A stretch of DNA of 64,000 bases from Bacteroidales bacterium (lineage in GTDB: Bacteria; Bacteroidota; Bacteroidia; Bacteroidales; UBA932), in the NCBI GenBank assembly GCA_017934185.1, contig JAGBJY010000043.1, positions 16,130-80,129 on the forward strand, read 5' to 3'. Shown here one piece after another: positions 25,018-32,890 of the stretch (positions are counted from its first letter, which is position 1; each line of letters opens with the position of its first letter). A model generated the notes under the pieces. It did not search any database, had not been told where the DNA came from, and saw only the letters and a program-made list of their open reading frames with translations. The position numbers and the translations under genes are program-made.

Positions 25018-26037
25018 CTAAAGGAGTTCCAATTCGAAGATGAGCGGGGAGTATCCCGGGATGAGGGCGCCGCTGCCGCTGGAATCGTAGCCCCAGTTGG
25101 ATGTGAAGATGACGGTGGCTTTCTGGCCGGACCAGTGCATCTTGAACAGTCCCAGTTTGAAGCCGTTGATAAGGGCCGTGGAAGAGCCCATGGAAATGCT
25201 GGAGTAGTCTTTGTTGAACGAAACGCTCTGCGCTGCGTAGGTTTTGGCGGAGGAATAGATGCCGGCATCTTTGGCAACGCGTTCCAGGGTGGTGTCAAAC
25301 ACCTGGCCGTTAAGGAGGCGTCCGGTGTAGTTGAGCTGGAGCGAGGCGTCATCGGCCCGGTGGTCTACGCCCTCAAAGGCCGTGCTGTCTGAGATGAACC
25401 AGAACTGGCCGTCGTAGTCGTTGTTCCCCAGGATGGGGGTGAAGGTGACATTGCTCCCGTAATGGCGGGTGACATAGCGGCGGATGCTGTCTTTCTGCTC
25501 CTGGATAAGGTCTTCACTCTGGCCGTGAAGCTTGACGCTGTAAATGAGGGAGGTGGTGGAGGTGCAGGCGTCCAGGTAGGCCTTCTGGCTGGTATAGCGG
25601 GAGGTGGTGAGGAGCCAGGCGGGGATGATGGCGGTGCGGGAGCCGCCCGCGCGCATGCCGGTAAGCAGGGCGTCAAAGCCGGCATAGCTGCTACCTTCGC
25701 CGGTGGCCGAATACTTGGGGCCGTAATAATTGCCGAACGCGTAGGTGCCCAGCTGCTTGGCCGTGGCTTCATCGCTGGTGCTGCTGATGGTGCCGCCCAT
25801 GGTGCGGATGGTGGTTTCGGCATAGGTGAAAGGCGTGGAGGCGTTCCAGAGGTCTCCGGTTCCGGGAATATCTTCCAATACGTAAATGCCGTTCTCATTG
25901 GCACTTACACCCGGATAATCCCGCTCAAGCAGGAGGTTGAGGTACGTCTGGGCTTCTTCGCCGGTGGAACTTGTGTTTTTTTTGGCGCAGCCGGCTACTA
26001 TCCCGCAGGCTGCCATTATAAGGAACAGTTTCTTCAT
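25018..26037 (-). CDS. FKBP-type peptidyl-prolyl isomerase lipoprotein, two domains
   Basis: 339 residues starting MKKLFLIMAACGIVAGCAKK, a clear lipoprotein signal; the frame extends further upstream but that part overlaps the preceding gene. The C-terminal part (LQLNYTGRLLNGQVFDTT ... LINGFKLGLFKMHWSGQKATVIFTSNWGYDSSGSGALIPGYSPLIFELELL) is a recognisable FKBP fold. An earlier stretch (YAFGNYYGPK ... GFDALLTGMRAGGSRTAIIPAWL) looks like a second, more divergent FKBP domain. It would fold proteins in the periplasm. It begins one base after the stop of the other FKBP gene. Confidence 0.83.
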   Translation of the reverse strand: MKKLFLIMAACGIVAGCAKKNTSSTGEEAQTYLNLLLERDYPGVSANENGIYVLEDIPGTGDLWNASTPFTYAETTIRTMGGTISSTSDEATAKQLGTYAFGNYYGPKYSATGEGSSYAGFDALLTGMRAGGSRTAIIPAWLLTTSRYTSQKAYLDACTSTTSLIYSVKLHGQSEDLIQEQKDSIRRYVTRHYGSNVTFTPILGNNDYDGQFWFISDSTAFEGVDHRADDASLQLNYTGRLLNGQVFDTTLERVAKDAGIYSSAKTYAAQSVSFNKDYSSISMGSSTALINGFKLGLFKMHWSGQKATVIFTSNWGYDSSGSGALIPGYSPLIFELELL

Positions 26038-26038
26038 G

Positions 26039-26593
26039 TCAGTTGTTGTCGATACTCTGAATCCAAATCTGATAAACCAGGGCAGACCTTGCAGGAATCG
26101 TGCCGCGCTGGCTGCCGCCATAGCCATATTCTCCGGTAAAAAGAATATAGCCTTCATCTTTTTCCTGTACTCCTGCCAGCCCGGCCTCCAGCCCTTTGAC
26201 CAGGGTGCTGCCCAGGGTAAGTGTGTCCAGTTTGTAGCGGGAAGGGTCTGAGAGGGCCCAGCCGGCCTGGGCGGCCAGTTCTTCCCGGTTGGTGGCCACG
26301 AGGTTGCTGCGGCTCACGGATGCCGAGGTGAGGGTGTAGCAGGCATAATACAGGGCCACTTTCCCGCCGGGCAGCAGGGAATCCCGCCGGGCATCCAGGG
26401 TGTCGTGCAGGATGAGGCGGCAAACGTCCCCGTTGCGGGTGAGCGTGGCAGAGGTATCGGTCTTCATTTGGGCCGATATAAAATTCTCAATATAAGTGGT
26501 TTGCTTGTCGTAGGCGGTTTTGAGCGACTGCTTGGTGCAGCCCACTGCGGCTACGGCAAGGAGCATCAGCGGTATGAGCGTGGAGCGTTTCAT
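26039..26593 (-). CDS. Small FKBP-like peptidyl-prolyl isomerase lipoprotein
   Basis: 184 residues. Lipobox LLAVAAVGC near residue 19. The second half KVALYYACYTL ... TLGSTLVKGLEAGLAGVQEKDEGYILFTGEYGYGGSQRGTIPARSALVYQIWI follows the FKBP pattern (V.v.Y.g.l ... vi.G...gl..m..G......ip..lgYG......iP..s.l.f...l). It overlaps the nrnA stop by four bases and is followed directly by a second FKBP gene. Confidence 0.82.
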   Translation of the reverse strand: MKRSTLIPLMLLAVAAVGCTKQSLKTAYDKQTTYIENFISAQMKTDTSATLTRNGDVCRLILHDTLDARRDSLLPGGKVALYYACYTLTSASVSRSNLVATNREELAAQAGWALSDPSRYKLDTLTLGSTLVKGLEAGLAGVQEKDEGYILFTGEYGYGGSQRGTIPARSALVYQIWIQSIDNN

Positions 26594-27615
26594 CGGCAGT
26601 ACTGCATTAGGATGGCTTCTACCAGGGCGGCGGCGTCCCCGGGGGTGGGAACATCGGCCGGGAAATAGAGTTTGCCGCCGGAGGCGTTCTCGTGGCCGCC
26701 GCCGTGGAAATGCTCCTGCGCCAGGAGCCGGGCCGAGGTTCCCTTTTTGGAGCGGATGGAAACGCGGAAATGGCCCTGGTCTTCCTTCAGAAGCAGGCTC
26801 AGGCGCACTCCGCCGATGGTGAGGGGGACATTCACCAGGCCTTCCGTTTCTCCCTCCCGGATGTCAAAACGCGTCAGGATTTCCCGGGTCAGAATCATGT
26901 AGGCGGTGCCGTTGGGGAGGAGCTTGAGCCCGTGGGCCTGCATGACCCCGAAGAGGCGGACGCGGTTTTCCCGGTAGTTGTTGTACAGCTGCCCGATAAC
27001 GGCGTCGCGGTCTGCGCCGGCCGCAATGATTTCCGAGGCCATCCGGAAGGTGCTGGGATACACGGAGTTGGCAAAATTGTTGGTGTCCGTGGTCATGCCG
27101 GTGAGAAGGGCCTGGAGGCAGCCAAGGGGAAGCGGCTGCGGCCCCAGGGCTTTGAGCACCCAGTACAACAGTTCCGAGGCCGATGAGATTTCCGGGGTGG
27201 AAAACACCAGGGGGAAGTGCTCCCTGTCGGGGCCTATGTGGTGGTCTATAAGGACTTTTCTGGCGTTGGAGGCGCTCACGAGCGGTTCCAGAGCTTCCGT
27301 GCGGGAGAGGTTGTTTCCGTCCAGAAGGAGGATGAGGTCCGAGCCGGCAATGCGTTCCCGGCAGGCGTCGGGGCACGTTTTGAAGTCCATCAAGGGAAGG
27401 CCTTCCGGCAGGATGAACTGCAGGTTGTCGGCCACCGGGTCCGGGACCAGGCAGACGGCATCCTTGCCCAGTACTTCCCTCAGGTACAGGCCCATACCCA
27501 CGGAAGAGCCCAGGGCGTCGCCGTCCGGGTGGGTGTGGCTCAGGATGGTAATCCGGTTGGCGCCGGAGAGCCATTCTTTGAGGGTCTGTATGTCCTGACT
27601 GCCTTTGAAATCCAT
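26590..27615 (-). CDS. nrnA: Bifunctional oligoribonuclease/pAp phosphatase (DHH family)
   Basis: 341 residues of the DHH/DHHA1 superfamily. Metal-binding motifs are ILSHTHPDGDALGSS, LLLDGNNLSR, KVLIDHHIG, and the C-terminal DHHA1 signature FHGGGHENASGG. NrnA enzymes degrade nano-RNAs and hydrolyse pAp. It is the first gene of the minus-strand chain that runs to ettA and diverges from the gene at 27719. Confidence 0.93.
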   Translation of the reverse strand: MDFKGSQDIQTLKEWLSGANRITILSHTHPDGDALGSSVGMGLYLREVLGKDAVCLVPDPVADNLQFILPEGLPLMDFKTCPDACRERIAGSDLILLLDGNNLSRTEALEPLVSASNARKVLIDHHIGPDREHFPLVFSTPEISSASELLYWVLKALGPQPLPLGCLQALLTGMTTDTNNFANSVYPSTFRMASEIIAAGADRDAVIGQLYNNYRENRVRLFGVMQAHGLKLLPNGTAYMILTREILTRFDIREGETEGLVNVPLTIGGVRLSLLLKEDQGHFRVSIRSKKGTSARLLAQEHFHGGGHENASGGKLYFPADVPTPGDAAALVEAILMQYCR

Positions 27616-27653
27616 GGATTAGATTATTTGCGCTCGCAAATTTACAAAAGATA

Positions 27654-27684
27654 TTGCTTTTGAAAAATCATTTTTATAACTTTG
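27654..27684 (+). promoter_or_regulatory. Promoter of the 27719 gene
   Basis: TTG (27654-27656), 20 bases, TAACTTTG (27677-27684): full match to the Bacteroidetes promoter consensus, 34 bases before the ATG. Confidence 0.7.
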
Positions 27685-27718
27685 TCGGAAGTTTTGAATA
27701 TTATAAAACACTAAAATA

Positions 27719-28420
27719 ATGAACAAATCCGTCAAAATCATCGTTGAGATTGTGCTGGCAGCCCTCATCTGCCTTCTGGTGTGGTTAACTGTTGCAAGCA
27801 TCCAGAAACCCGTCAAATTCAACAACGAGGTGGCAGCCCGTTCCCAGGTGGCTATCCAGCGTCTCAAGGATATCCGTACCCTGCAGGTGGCCTACAAGAG
27901 CGTGAATGGCCGTTTCAGCCCCACTGTAGACTCCCTCAAACTGTTCTACGAGACCGGCAACATGGATATCGTGATGCAAATCGGCTCCCACGATGACTCC
28001 ATCGCCGTGGCCAACACGGAGGCCATCAAGAAGGCCAACAAGAAGCTCAAACCCGAGCAGATGACCGAGAAACTGAAAGAGGCTTATGCCCAGGGTACCA
28101 AGGTGGTGTTCTCCACGGTTACCAAAATCCCTGTGAAGGATACCCTGTTCAACAACCGCCCGGACTTCTGCGTGGACTCCCTGGCTTTCATTCCTTTCTC
28201 CGGTGGCCAGCCCACCCAGATGGAAGCAACCGTCAAGACCGTTTCCGGTGTTCAGGTACCCCTGTTTGAGGCCCGCATGCCTTACAAAGCCCTCTGCATG
28301 GGTCTGGACAACCAGCTGCGCATCAATCTGGATGCCGCCCGCCGCGATCAGAACAAGTACGAAGGTCTTCAGGTAGGCAGCGTTACCGCCCCTAACAACA
28401 ACGCAGGTAACTGGGAATAA
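27719..28420 (+). CDS. Conserved membrane-anchored protein of unknown function
   Basis: 233 residues with one N-terminal membrane segment (IIVEIVLAALICLLVWLTVASI) followed by an extracytoplasmic domain. The stretch RLKDIRTLQVAYKSVNGRFSPTVDSLKLFYETG recalls the region after the transmembrane helix of pseudopilins, but no prepilin peptidase site is present. I believe it is conserved in Bacteroidales and often precedes DUF3822 and rsmD as here. Its function is not known. Confidence 0.75.
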   Translation: MNKSVKIIVEIVLAALICLLVWLTVASIQKPVKFNNEVAARSQVAIQRLKDIRTLQVAYKSVNGRFSPTVDSLKLFYETGNMDIVMQIGSHDDSIAVANTEAIKKANKKLKPEQMTEKLKEAYAQGTKVVFSTVTKIPVKDTLFNNRPDFCVDSLAFIPFSGGQPTQMEATVKTVSGVQVPLFEARMPYKALCMGLDNQLRINLDAARRDQNKYEGLQVGSVTAPNNNAGNWE

Positions 28421-28431
28421 TCTATCTGCTG

Positions 28432-29121
28432 ATGGACCCGCATCAACAGGCATATCTAGGGATATCCATTCAAGTTTCCTTGAGTGGATATTCTTTTAAG
28501 GTGCATAGCCCTGCCGGGGTGGAGGCTTCCGGGTGGATGGGCGCAGACCGTCTTTTCACCACCCCGGAGTTCCAGCGCCGCTATGACGCCGTGGAGGTTT
28601 CCCTCCTTACGCCCAAGGTGGCTCTGGTTCCGGAGGCTTTCTATACGCCTTCCCAGGCCCGCGCCGCCCTTTCGGAAGTGGTTTCCCTGGAAGACACGGA
28701 TTTTGTGGAGACGGTGGCGGTGCCTTCCCTGGGCTCGGTGCTGCTTTTCTCCAATTCCATCGGCGAATCCCTCTCCAAAGTGCTGGCGCAGACCGTGCTG
28801 CCGGCGTCCGGTACGCCGGTGCGTGTGCTGCCGGAAATGTATTACCTGCTGCGGGAGCTGGAGCATCTGACGGAGTACAACAAGATTGTGGCCTCGTGGT
28901 ACGACAGCCATCTGCACCTGGTGGTGGCCCAAGGCCGCAGCCTGTGCCTGGCCAATGTCTTTGACGCCCAGGACTTTACCACGGCCCAGTATTTCATCTT
29001 CCTGGCCATGAAGCGTTTGCAGCTGAATCCGGAAGTGTCCACGCTCTGTTTCCGCACGCCCATCTCCCAGGAGGCGGAACTGTCCCTGTACCGCTATTTC
29101 AAAGCTGTAGTCCAATTATGA
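28432..29121 (+). CDS. DUF3822-family protein
   Basis: 229 residues beginning MDPHQQAYLGISIQVSLSG. The pattern (N-terminal GYSFKV, central LPEMYYLLRELEH, then WYDSHLHLVVAQGRSLCLANVFDAQDFTTAQYFIFLAMKRLQLNP) is that of DUF3822, a Bacteroidetes family with an actin-like ATPase-type fold that is commonly next to rsmD. The four-base overlap with rsmD (ATGA) supports joint translation. Confidence 0.8.
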   Translation: MDPHQQAYLGISIQVSLSGYSFKVHSPAGVEASGWMGADRLFTTPEFQRRYDAVEVSLLTPKVALVPEAFYTPSQARAALSEVVSLEDTDFVETVAVPSLGSVLLFSNSIGESLSKVLAQTVLPASGTPVRVLPEMYYLLRELEHLTEYNKIVASWYDSHLHLVVAQGRSLCLANVFDAQDFTTAQYFIFLAMKRLQLNPEVSTLCFRTPISQEAELSLYRYFKAVVQL

Positions 29122-29648
29122 GAATCATCGGAGGCAGATTGAAAGGAAAAGTAATTCTGCCGCCGGCGGGATACAAGGCAAGGCCCACCACGGACTTTGC
29201 CAAGGAAGGCTTGTTCAACATTCTGGACAACGAATACGAGTTTGAAGATTTGAAGGTGCTGGACCTCTTTGGAGGCACCGGCTCCATTGCCTTTGAATTC
29301 GCTTCACGCGGGGCTTCGCGCATATATACGGTAGAGATGGCCCGGGAGAATGCCTCCTTCATCAAGACAGAGGCCGACAGGCTGGGCCTTGGGAATGTAA
29401 CCATGGTGCGGGACAATGTATTTGATTTCCTGCCCATCTGCCGGGAGAAATTCGACATCATCTTTGCCGACCCTCCCTATGCCCTGGAAGGCCTGGAAGG
29501 GCTCCCGGATCTGGTGTTTTCCCTGGATTTGCTGTATCCGGAGCGCTATTTTATCCTGGAACACGGGGATGAACACTCTTTTTCGGCTCATCCGCATTTT
29601 GTGAAAGAACGGCATTACGGCCGCGTACACTTTAGTTTTTTTGAGTAA
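29118..29648 (+). CDS. rsmD: 16S rRNA (guanine966-N2)-methyltransferase RsmD
   Basis: 176 residues. MRIIGGRLKGKVI, RPTTDFAKEGLFNIL, VLDLFGGTGSIAFEFASRGA and IIFADPPYAL are the RsmD hallmarks (SAM site and DPPY catalytic motif). It modifies G966 of 16S rRNA during 30S assembly. Its stop overlaps the cstA start by one base (TAATG). Confidence 0.95.
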   Translation: MRIIGGRLKGKVILPPAGYKARPTTDFAKEGLFNILDNEYEFEDLKVLDLFGGTGSIAFEFASRGASRIYTVEMARENASFIKTEADRLGLGNVTMVRDNVFDFLPICREKFDIIFADPPYALEGLEGLPDLVFSLDLLYPERYFILEHGDEHSFSAHPHFVKERHYGRVHFSFFE

Positions 29649-31135
29649 TGGTTTCTTTTGTAATCAGCATTGTTGCACTGCTGCTGGGCTATGTCTTTTA
29701 CGGAGCCCTGGTAGACAAAGTCTTCGGCCCGGACCCTTCCCGCAAGACGCCGGCCGTCACCAAGGCCGATGGCGTGGATTACATTGCCATGCCTTCCTGG
29801 AAAGTGTATATGATTCAGTTCCTGAACATTGCCGGGACGGGGCCCATCTTCGGGGCCATCATGGGCGCCAAGTTCGGCCCTGCCAGCTATCTCTGGATTG
29901 TGCTGGGCTGCATTTTTGCCGGGGCTGTGCACGATTACATGTGTGGCATGCTGTCGGTGCGGCATGGCGGCGCCGGGTTCCCGGAACTGGTAGGGGAGTA
30001 TCTGGGCCAGCGCACCAAAAAGGTGATGCTGGTGTTCTCCGTCGTGCTGCTGCTTCTGGTGGGAACGGTCTTCGTTTACTCTCCGGCCCTCATCCTCGGG
30101 GACATTGCCGGTGACGGTGGCCGCGGCAGCGTGATGCTCTGGGTGGGCATTATCTTCCTCTATTATGTAGTGGCCACGCTGCTGCCCATCGACAAACTTA
30201 TCGGCCGCATTTATCCGCTGTTTGCGGTGGCCCTGCTTTTCATGGCCCTTGCCCTCATGGTGTGCCTTTTTATCAAATGGCCTTCGCTGCCGGAGTTTTG
30301 GGACGGCCTTGGCGGATGGTCCCAGCAGGCGGGACTGAAAGACCAGCCCCTCTTCCCCTGTCTTTTCATCACCATCGCCTGTGGTGCCATTTCCGGCTTC
30401 CATGCAACGCAGAGCCCGCTTATGGCCCGATGCATCGGCAATGAAAAGATGGGGCGGCCCATTTTTTACGGCTCCATGATTACCGAGGGACTGGTGGCCC
30501 TTATCTGGGCTGCGGTTTCCTCCTGGTTCTTCTTTGACGGCGGTGCGGCTCAGGTGGGGTCCGACCTGTCGGCAGCCGCCCCTACGGTGGTTACCAAGGT
30601 GTCCGAGAGTTGGCTGGGCCTTCTGGGCGGCGTCCTGGCCATCCTGGGCGTTGTGGCTGCGCCCATCACTTCCGGTGACACCGCCTTCCGCAGCGCGCGC
30701 CTCATTGTGGCCGATTTCCTGCACCTTGAGCAGCGCAACCTTGCCAAACGGCTCTGGATTGCGGTTCCGCTCTTTGCCTTGAGCGGCTTGCTGCTGTGGT
30801 ATAATATTGCCGATGCCAATGGCTTCAACACCATCTGGCGCTACTTCGGCTGGAGCAACCAGACCCTGGCGGCGTTCATGCTCTGGACTGCCACGGTGTA
30901 TCTGGTGCGAAGGGAACAGCCGCGCGGGGGCTGTACCCTCCAGGGGCAAGTGTCCAGGCCATATTATCTGATGACGCTGCTGCCGGCGCTGTTTATGACG
31001 GCGGTCTGCGTGAGCTTCATCCTGGTGGACAAGACGGGATTCCGCCTGCCGCAGGCCTGGGCACCGTGGATTGGCCTGGGCACCTTCCTGGTGTCGGCCC
31101 TCCTTTTCGGGCTGTGGTACCGGAGATGTAAGTGA
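29648..31135 (+). CDS. cstA: Carbon starvation protein A family peptide/pyruvate transporter
   Basis: 495 residues, many membrane segments, N-terminus YGALVDKVFGPDPSRKTPA and YIAMPSWKVYMIQFLNIAGTGPIFGAIMGA, then SGFHATQSPLMARC and APITSGDTAFRSARLI, all characteristic of CstA. Members import peptides or pyruvate when carbon is scarce. At 495 residues it is the short form, lacking the C-terminal extension of the E. coli protein. Palindrome C lies just downstream. Confidence 0.92.
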   Translation: MVSFVISIVALLLGYVFYGALVDKVFGPDPSRKTPAVTKADGVDYIAMPSWKVYMIQFLNIAGTGPIFGAIMGAKFGPASYLWIVLGCIFAGAVHDYMCGMLSVRHGGAGFPELVGEYLGQRTKKVMLVFSVVLLLLVGTVFVYSPALILGDIAGDGGRGSVMLWVGIIFLYYVVATLLPIDKLIGRIYPLFAVALLFMALALMVCLFIKWPSLPEFWDGLGGWSQQAGLKDQPLFPCLFITIACGAISGFHATQSPLMARCIGNEKMGRPIFYGSMITEGLVALIWAAVSSWFFFDGGAAQVGSDLSAAAPTVVTKVSESWLGLLGGVLAILGVVAAPITSGDTAFRSARLIVADFLHLEQRNLAKRLWIAVPLFALSGLLLWYNIADANGFNTIWRYFGWSNQTLAAFMLWTATVYLVRREQPRGGCTLQGQVSRPYYLMTLLPALFMTAVCVSFILVDKTGFRLPQAWAPWIGLGTFLVSALLFGLWYRRCK

Positions 31136-31150
31136 TTGGTTTATAATTGC

Positions 31151-31195
31151 TTGCGTAAAATTGATACCGATATTTTCGGTACCGTTTTTGCGTAA
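31151..31195. repeat. Palindromic element copy C (degraded)
   Basis: The right arm TCGGTACCGTTTTTGCGTAA (31176-31195) pairs imperfectly with 31151-31170; most mismatches would be G-T pairs. The right flank ATGACTGATTGATAG matches the flanks of copies A (TGACTG) and B (TGATTGATAG). The core is of the GGTACC type shared with copy D. It lies between cstA and the DUF853 gene and may serve as terminator for the former. Confidence 0.65.
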
Positions 31196-31229
31196 ATGAC
31201 TGATTGATAGTAAAATAGCTGATACTGAT

Positions 31230-32867
31230 ATGTTAGACAAAGAAAGAGGGCTGTACGTAGCCCACTGCGAAAACGGCCCGCTGTCGCTGGTGGGCAAAAT
31301 GGCCAATCGGCACGGACTCATTGCCGGGGCAACCGGTACCGGTAAAACCGTGACGCTGCAGGTGCTGGCCGAGACTTTCTGCCAGGCCGGCGTCCCGTGC
31401 TTCATGGCCGATATGAAGGGAGACCTGAGCGGTATCTCCCAGGTGGGTAAACTCTCCGGATTCATTGAGAAGCGCCTGCCGGAGTTTGGGATAGAGAATC
31501 CCCAGTTCCAGGCCTGCCCCGTGCGCTTTTTCGATGTCTACGGGGAGCAGGGACACCCCATGCGTTCCACCATTTCCCGCATGGGACCGGAGATGCTGGG
31601 CCGCCTGATGGACCTGAACGAGACCCAGACCGGTGTGCTGAACATCGTTTTCAGGATTGCCGATGACAACGGCCTCCTCCTCATCGATCTCAAGGACCTT
31701 CGCGCCATGCTCAACTTCGTAGGGCAGAACGCCGCCGAATACACCACCCAGTACGGCAATGTGACATCGGCCTCGGTGGGGGCCATCCAGCGGGCGCTGC
31801 TGGCCCTGGAGAACCAGGGGGCCGACAAGTTCTTCGGCGAGCCGGACTTTGACATCTACGACCTCCTCCAGTGTGAGGGCGGTAAAGGCATCATGAACGT
31901 GCTGGCGGCCGATAAGCTCATGCTCCAGCCCAAGCTGTACTCCACCTTCCTGCTGTGGCTGCTGAGCGAGCTCTATGCCACCCTCCCGGAAGTGGGAGAC
32001 ATGGACCTTCCCAAGCTGGTGTTCTTCTTTGACGAGGCCCATATGCTCTTTGAAGGCACTTCCAAGGCCCTTACGGACAAGATTGAGCAGGTGATTCGCC
32101 TCATCCGTTCCAAGGGCGTGGGCATTTACTTCATCACGCAGAGCCCTACGGACATTCCGTCCAACATCCTGGGCCAGCTGGGTAACCGCGTGCAGCATGC
32201 CCTCCGCGCCTACAGCCCGCAGGACCAGAAGGCCGTGAAAGTGGCGGCCGACACCTTCCGTGCCAACCCCGCCTTCAAGACCTACGACACGCTCTTGGAA
32301 CTGGGTACCGGCGAGGCCCTGGTTTCCTTCCTGGACGAGAAAGGCACTCCCTCCATTGTGGAGCGCGCCAAGATTCTGTTCCCGCTGAGCCAGATTGGCG
32401 CCATTACCGACGACCAGCGGGCCGACCTTGTGAGGCGCAGCCGTCTCTATGGCCGATATGACCATCCCATTGACCGGGAAAGCGCCTATGAGATTATCAC
32501 CGCCGCTACGGAGGAAGCCGAGCGCCAGAAGGCCGAGCTGGAAGCCGCAGCGGAGGCAGAGAAACAGGCCGCCATCCAGGCCAAGGAAGAAGCCCGCGCT
32601 GCCAAAGAGCAGGCCAAGGCTGAGAAAGAGGCTGCCAAGAAAGCCAAGAACAGCATTGCTTCCAAGGTGCTGAAATCGGTCCTTACCGCCGTTACCGGCG
32701 TAGCAGCGGCGGCCGCCGCCGATGCCGTTACTTCCAAAGTAACCGGTACCAAGAAAAAGAGTACCACTTCTACCACCCAGAAGGCTGTTACCAAGGCCAC
32801 CAAGAGTGCCACCAGCACCCTCACCAAGGAGCTTACCCGCAGCATCCTGGGCAATCTGATTAAGTAA
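31230..32867 (+). CDS. DUF853 / HerA-like ATPase
   Basis: 545 residues. Walker A GATGTGKTVTLQVLAE (about residue 30), CFMADMKGDLSGIS, Walker B LPKLVFFFDEAHMLF and the sensor-like YFITQSPTDIPSNILGQLGNRVQHALRAYSP identify the DUF853 family of HerA/FtsK-related ATPases, whose DNA or protein substrate is unknown. The last about 120 residues are a long Ala/Lys/Glu-rich coiled coil followed by a Ser/Thr/Lys-rich stretch (KKKSTTSTTQKAVTKATKS), unusually basic and likely disordered. Confidence 0.88.
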   Translation: MLDKERGLYVAHCENGPLSLVGKMANRHGLIAGATGTGKTVTLQVLAETFCQAGVPCFMADMKGDLSGISQVGKLSGFIEKRLPEFGIENPQFQACPVRFFDVYGEQGHPMRSTISRMGPEMLGRLMDLNETQTGVLNIVFRIADDNGLLLIDLKDLRAMLNFVGQNAAEYTTQYGNVTSASVGAIQRALLALENQGADKFFGEPDFDIYDLLQCEGGKGIMNVLAADKLMLQPKLYSTFLLWLLSELYATLPEVGDMDLPKLVFFFDEAHMLFEGTSKALTDKIEQVIRLIRSKGVGIYFITQSPTDIPSNILGQLGNRVQHALRAYSPQDQKAVKVAADTFRANPAFKTYDTLLELGTGEALVSFLDEKGTPSIVERAKILFPLSQIGAITDDQRADLVRRSRLYGRYDHPIDRESAYEIITAATEEAERQKAELEAAAEAEKQAAIQAKEEARAAKEQAKAEKEAAKKAKNSIASKVLKSVLTAVTGVAAAAAADAVTSKVTGTKKKSTTSTTQKAVTKATKSATSTLTKELTRSILGNLIK

Positions 32868-32890
32868 CCCCCACGTTTTCCTCCCCGCTT

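Noticed and set aside
29615-31465. 616-codon open frame on the minus strand
   Set aside because: Antisense to cstA and running into two neighbouring genes; low-complexity composition and no domain.
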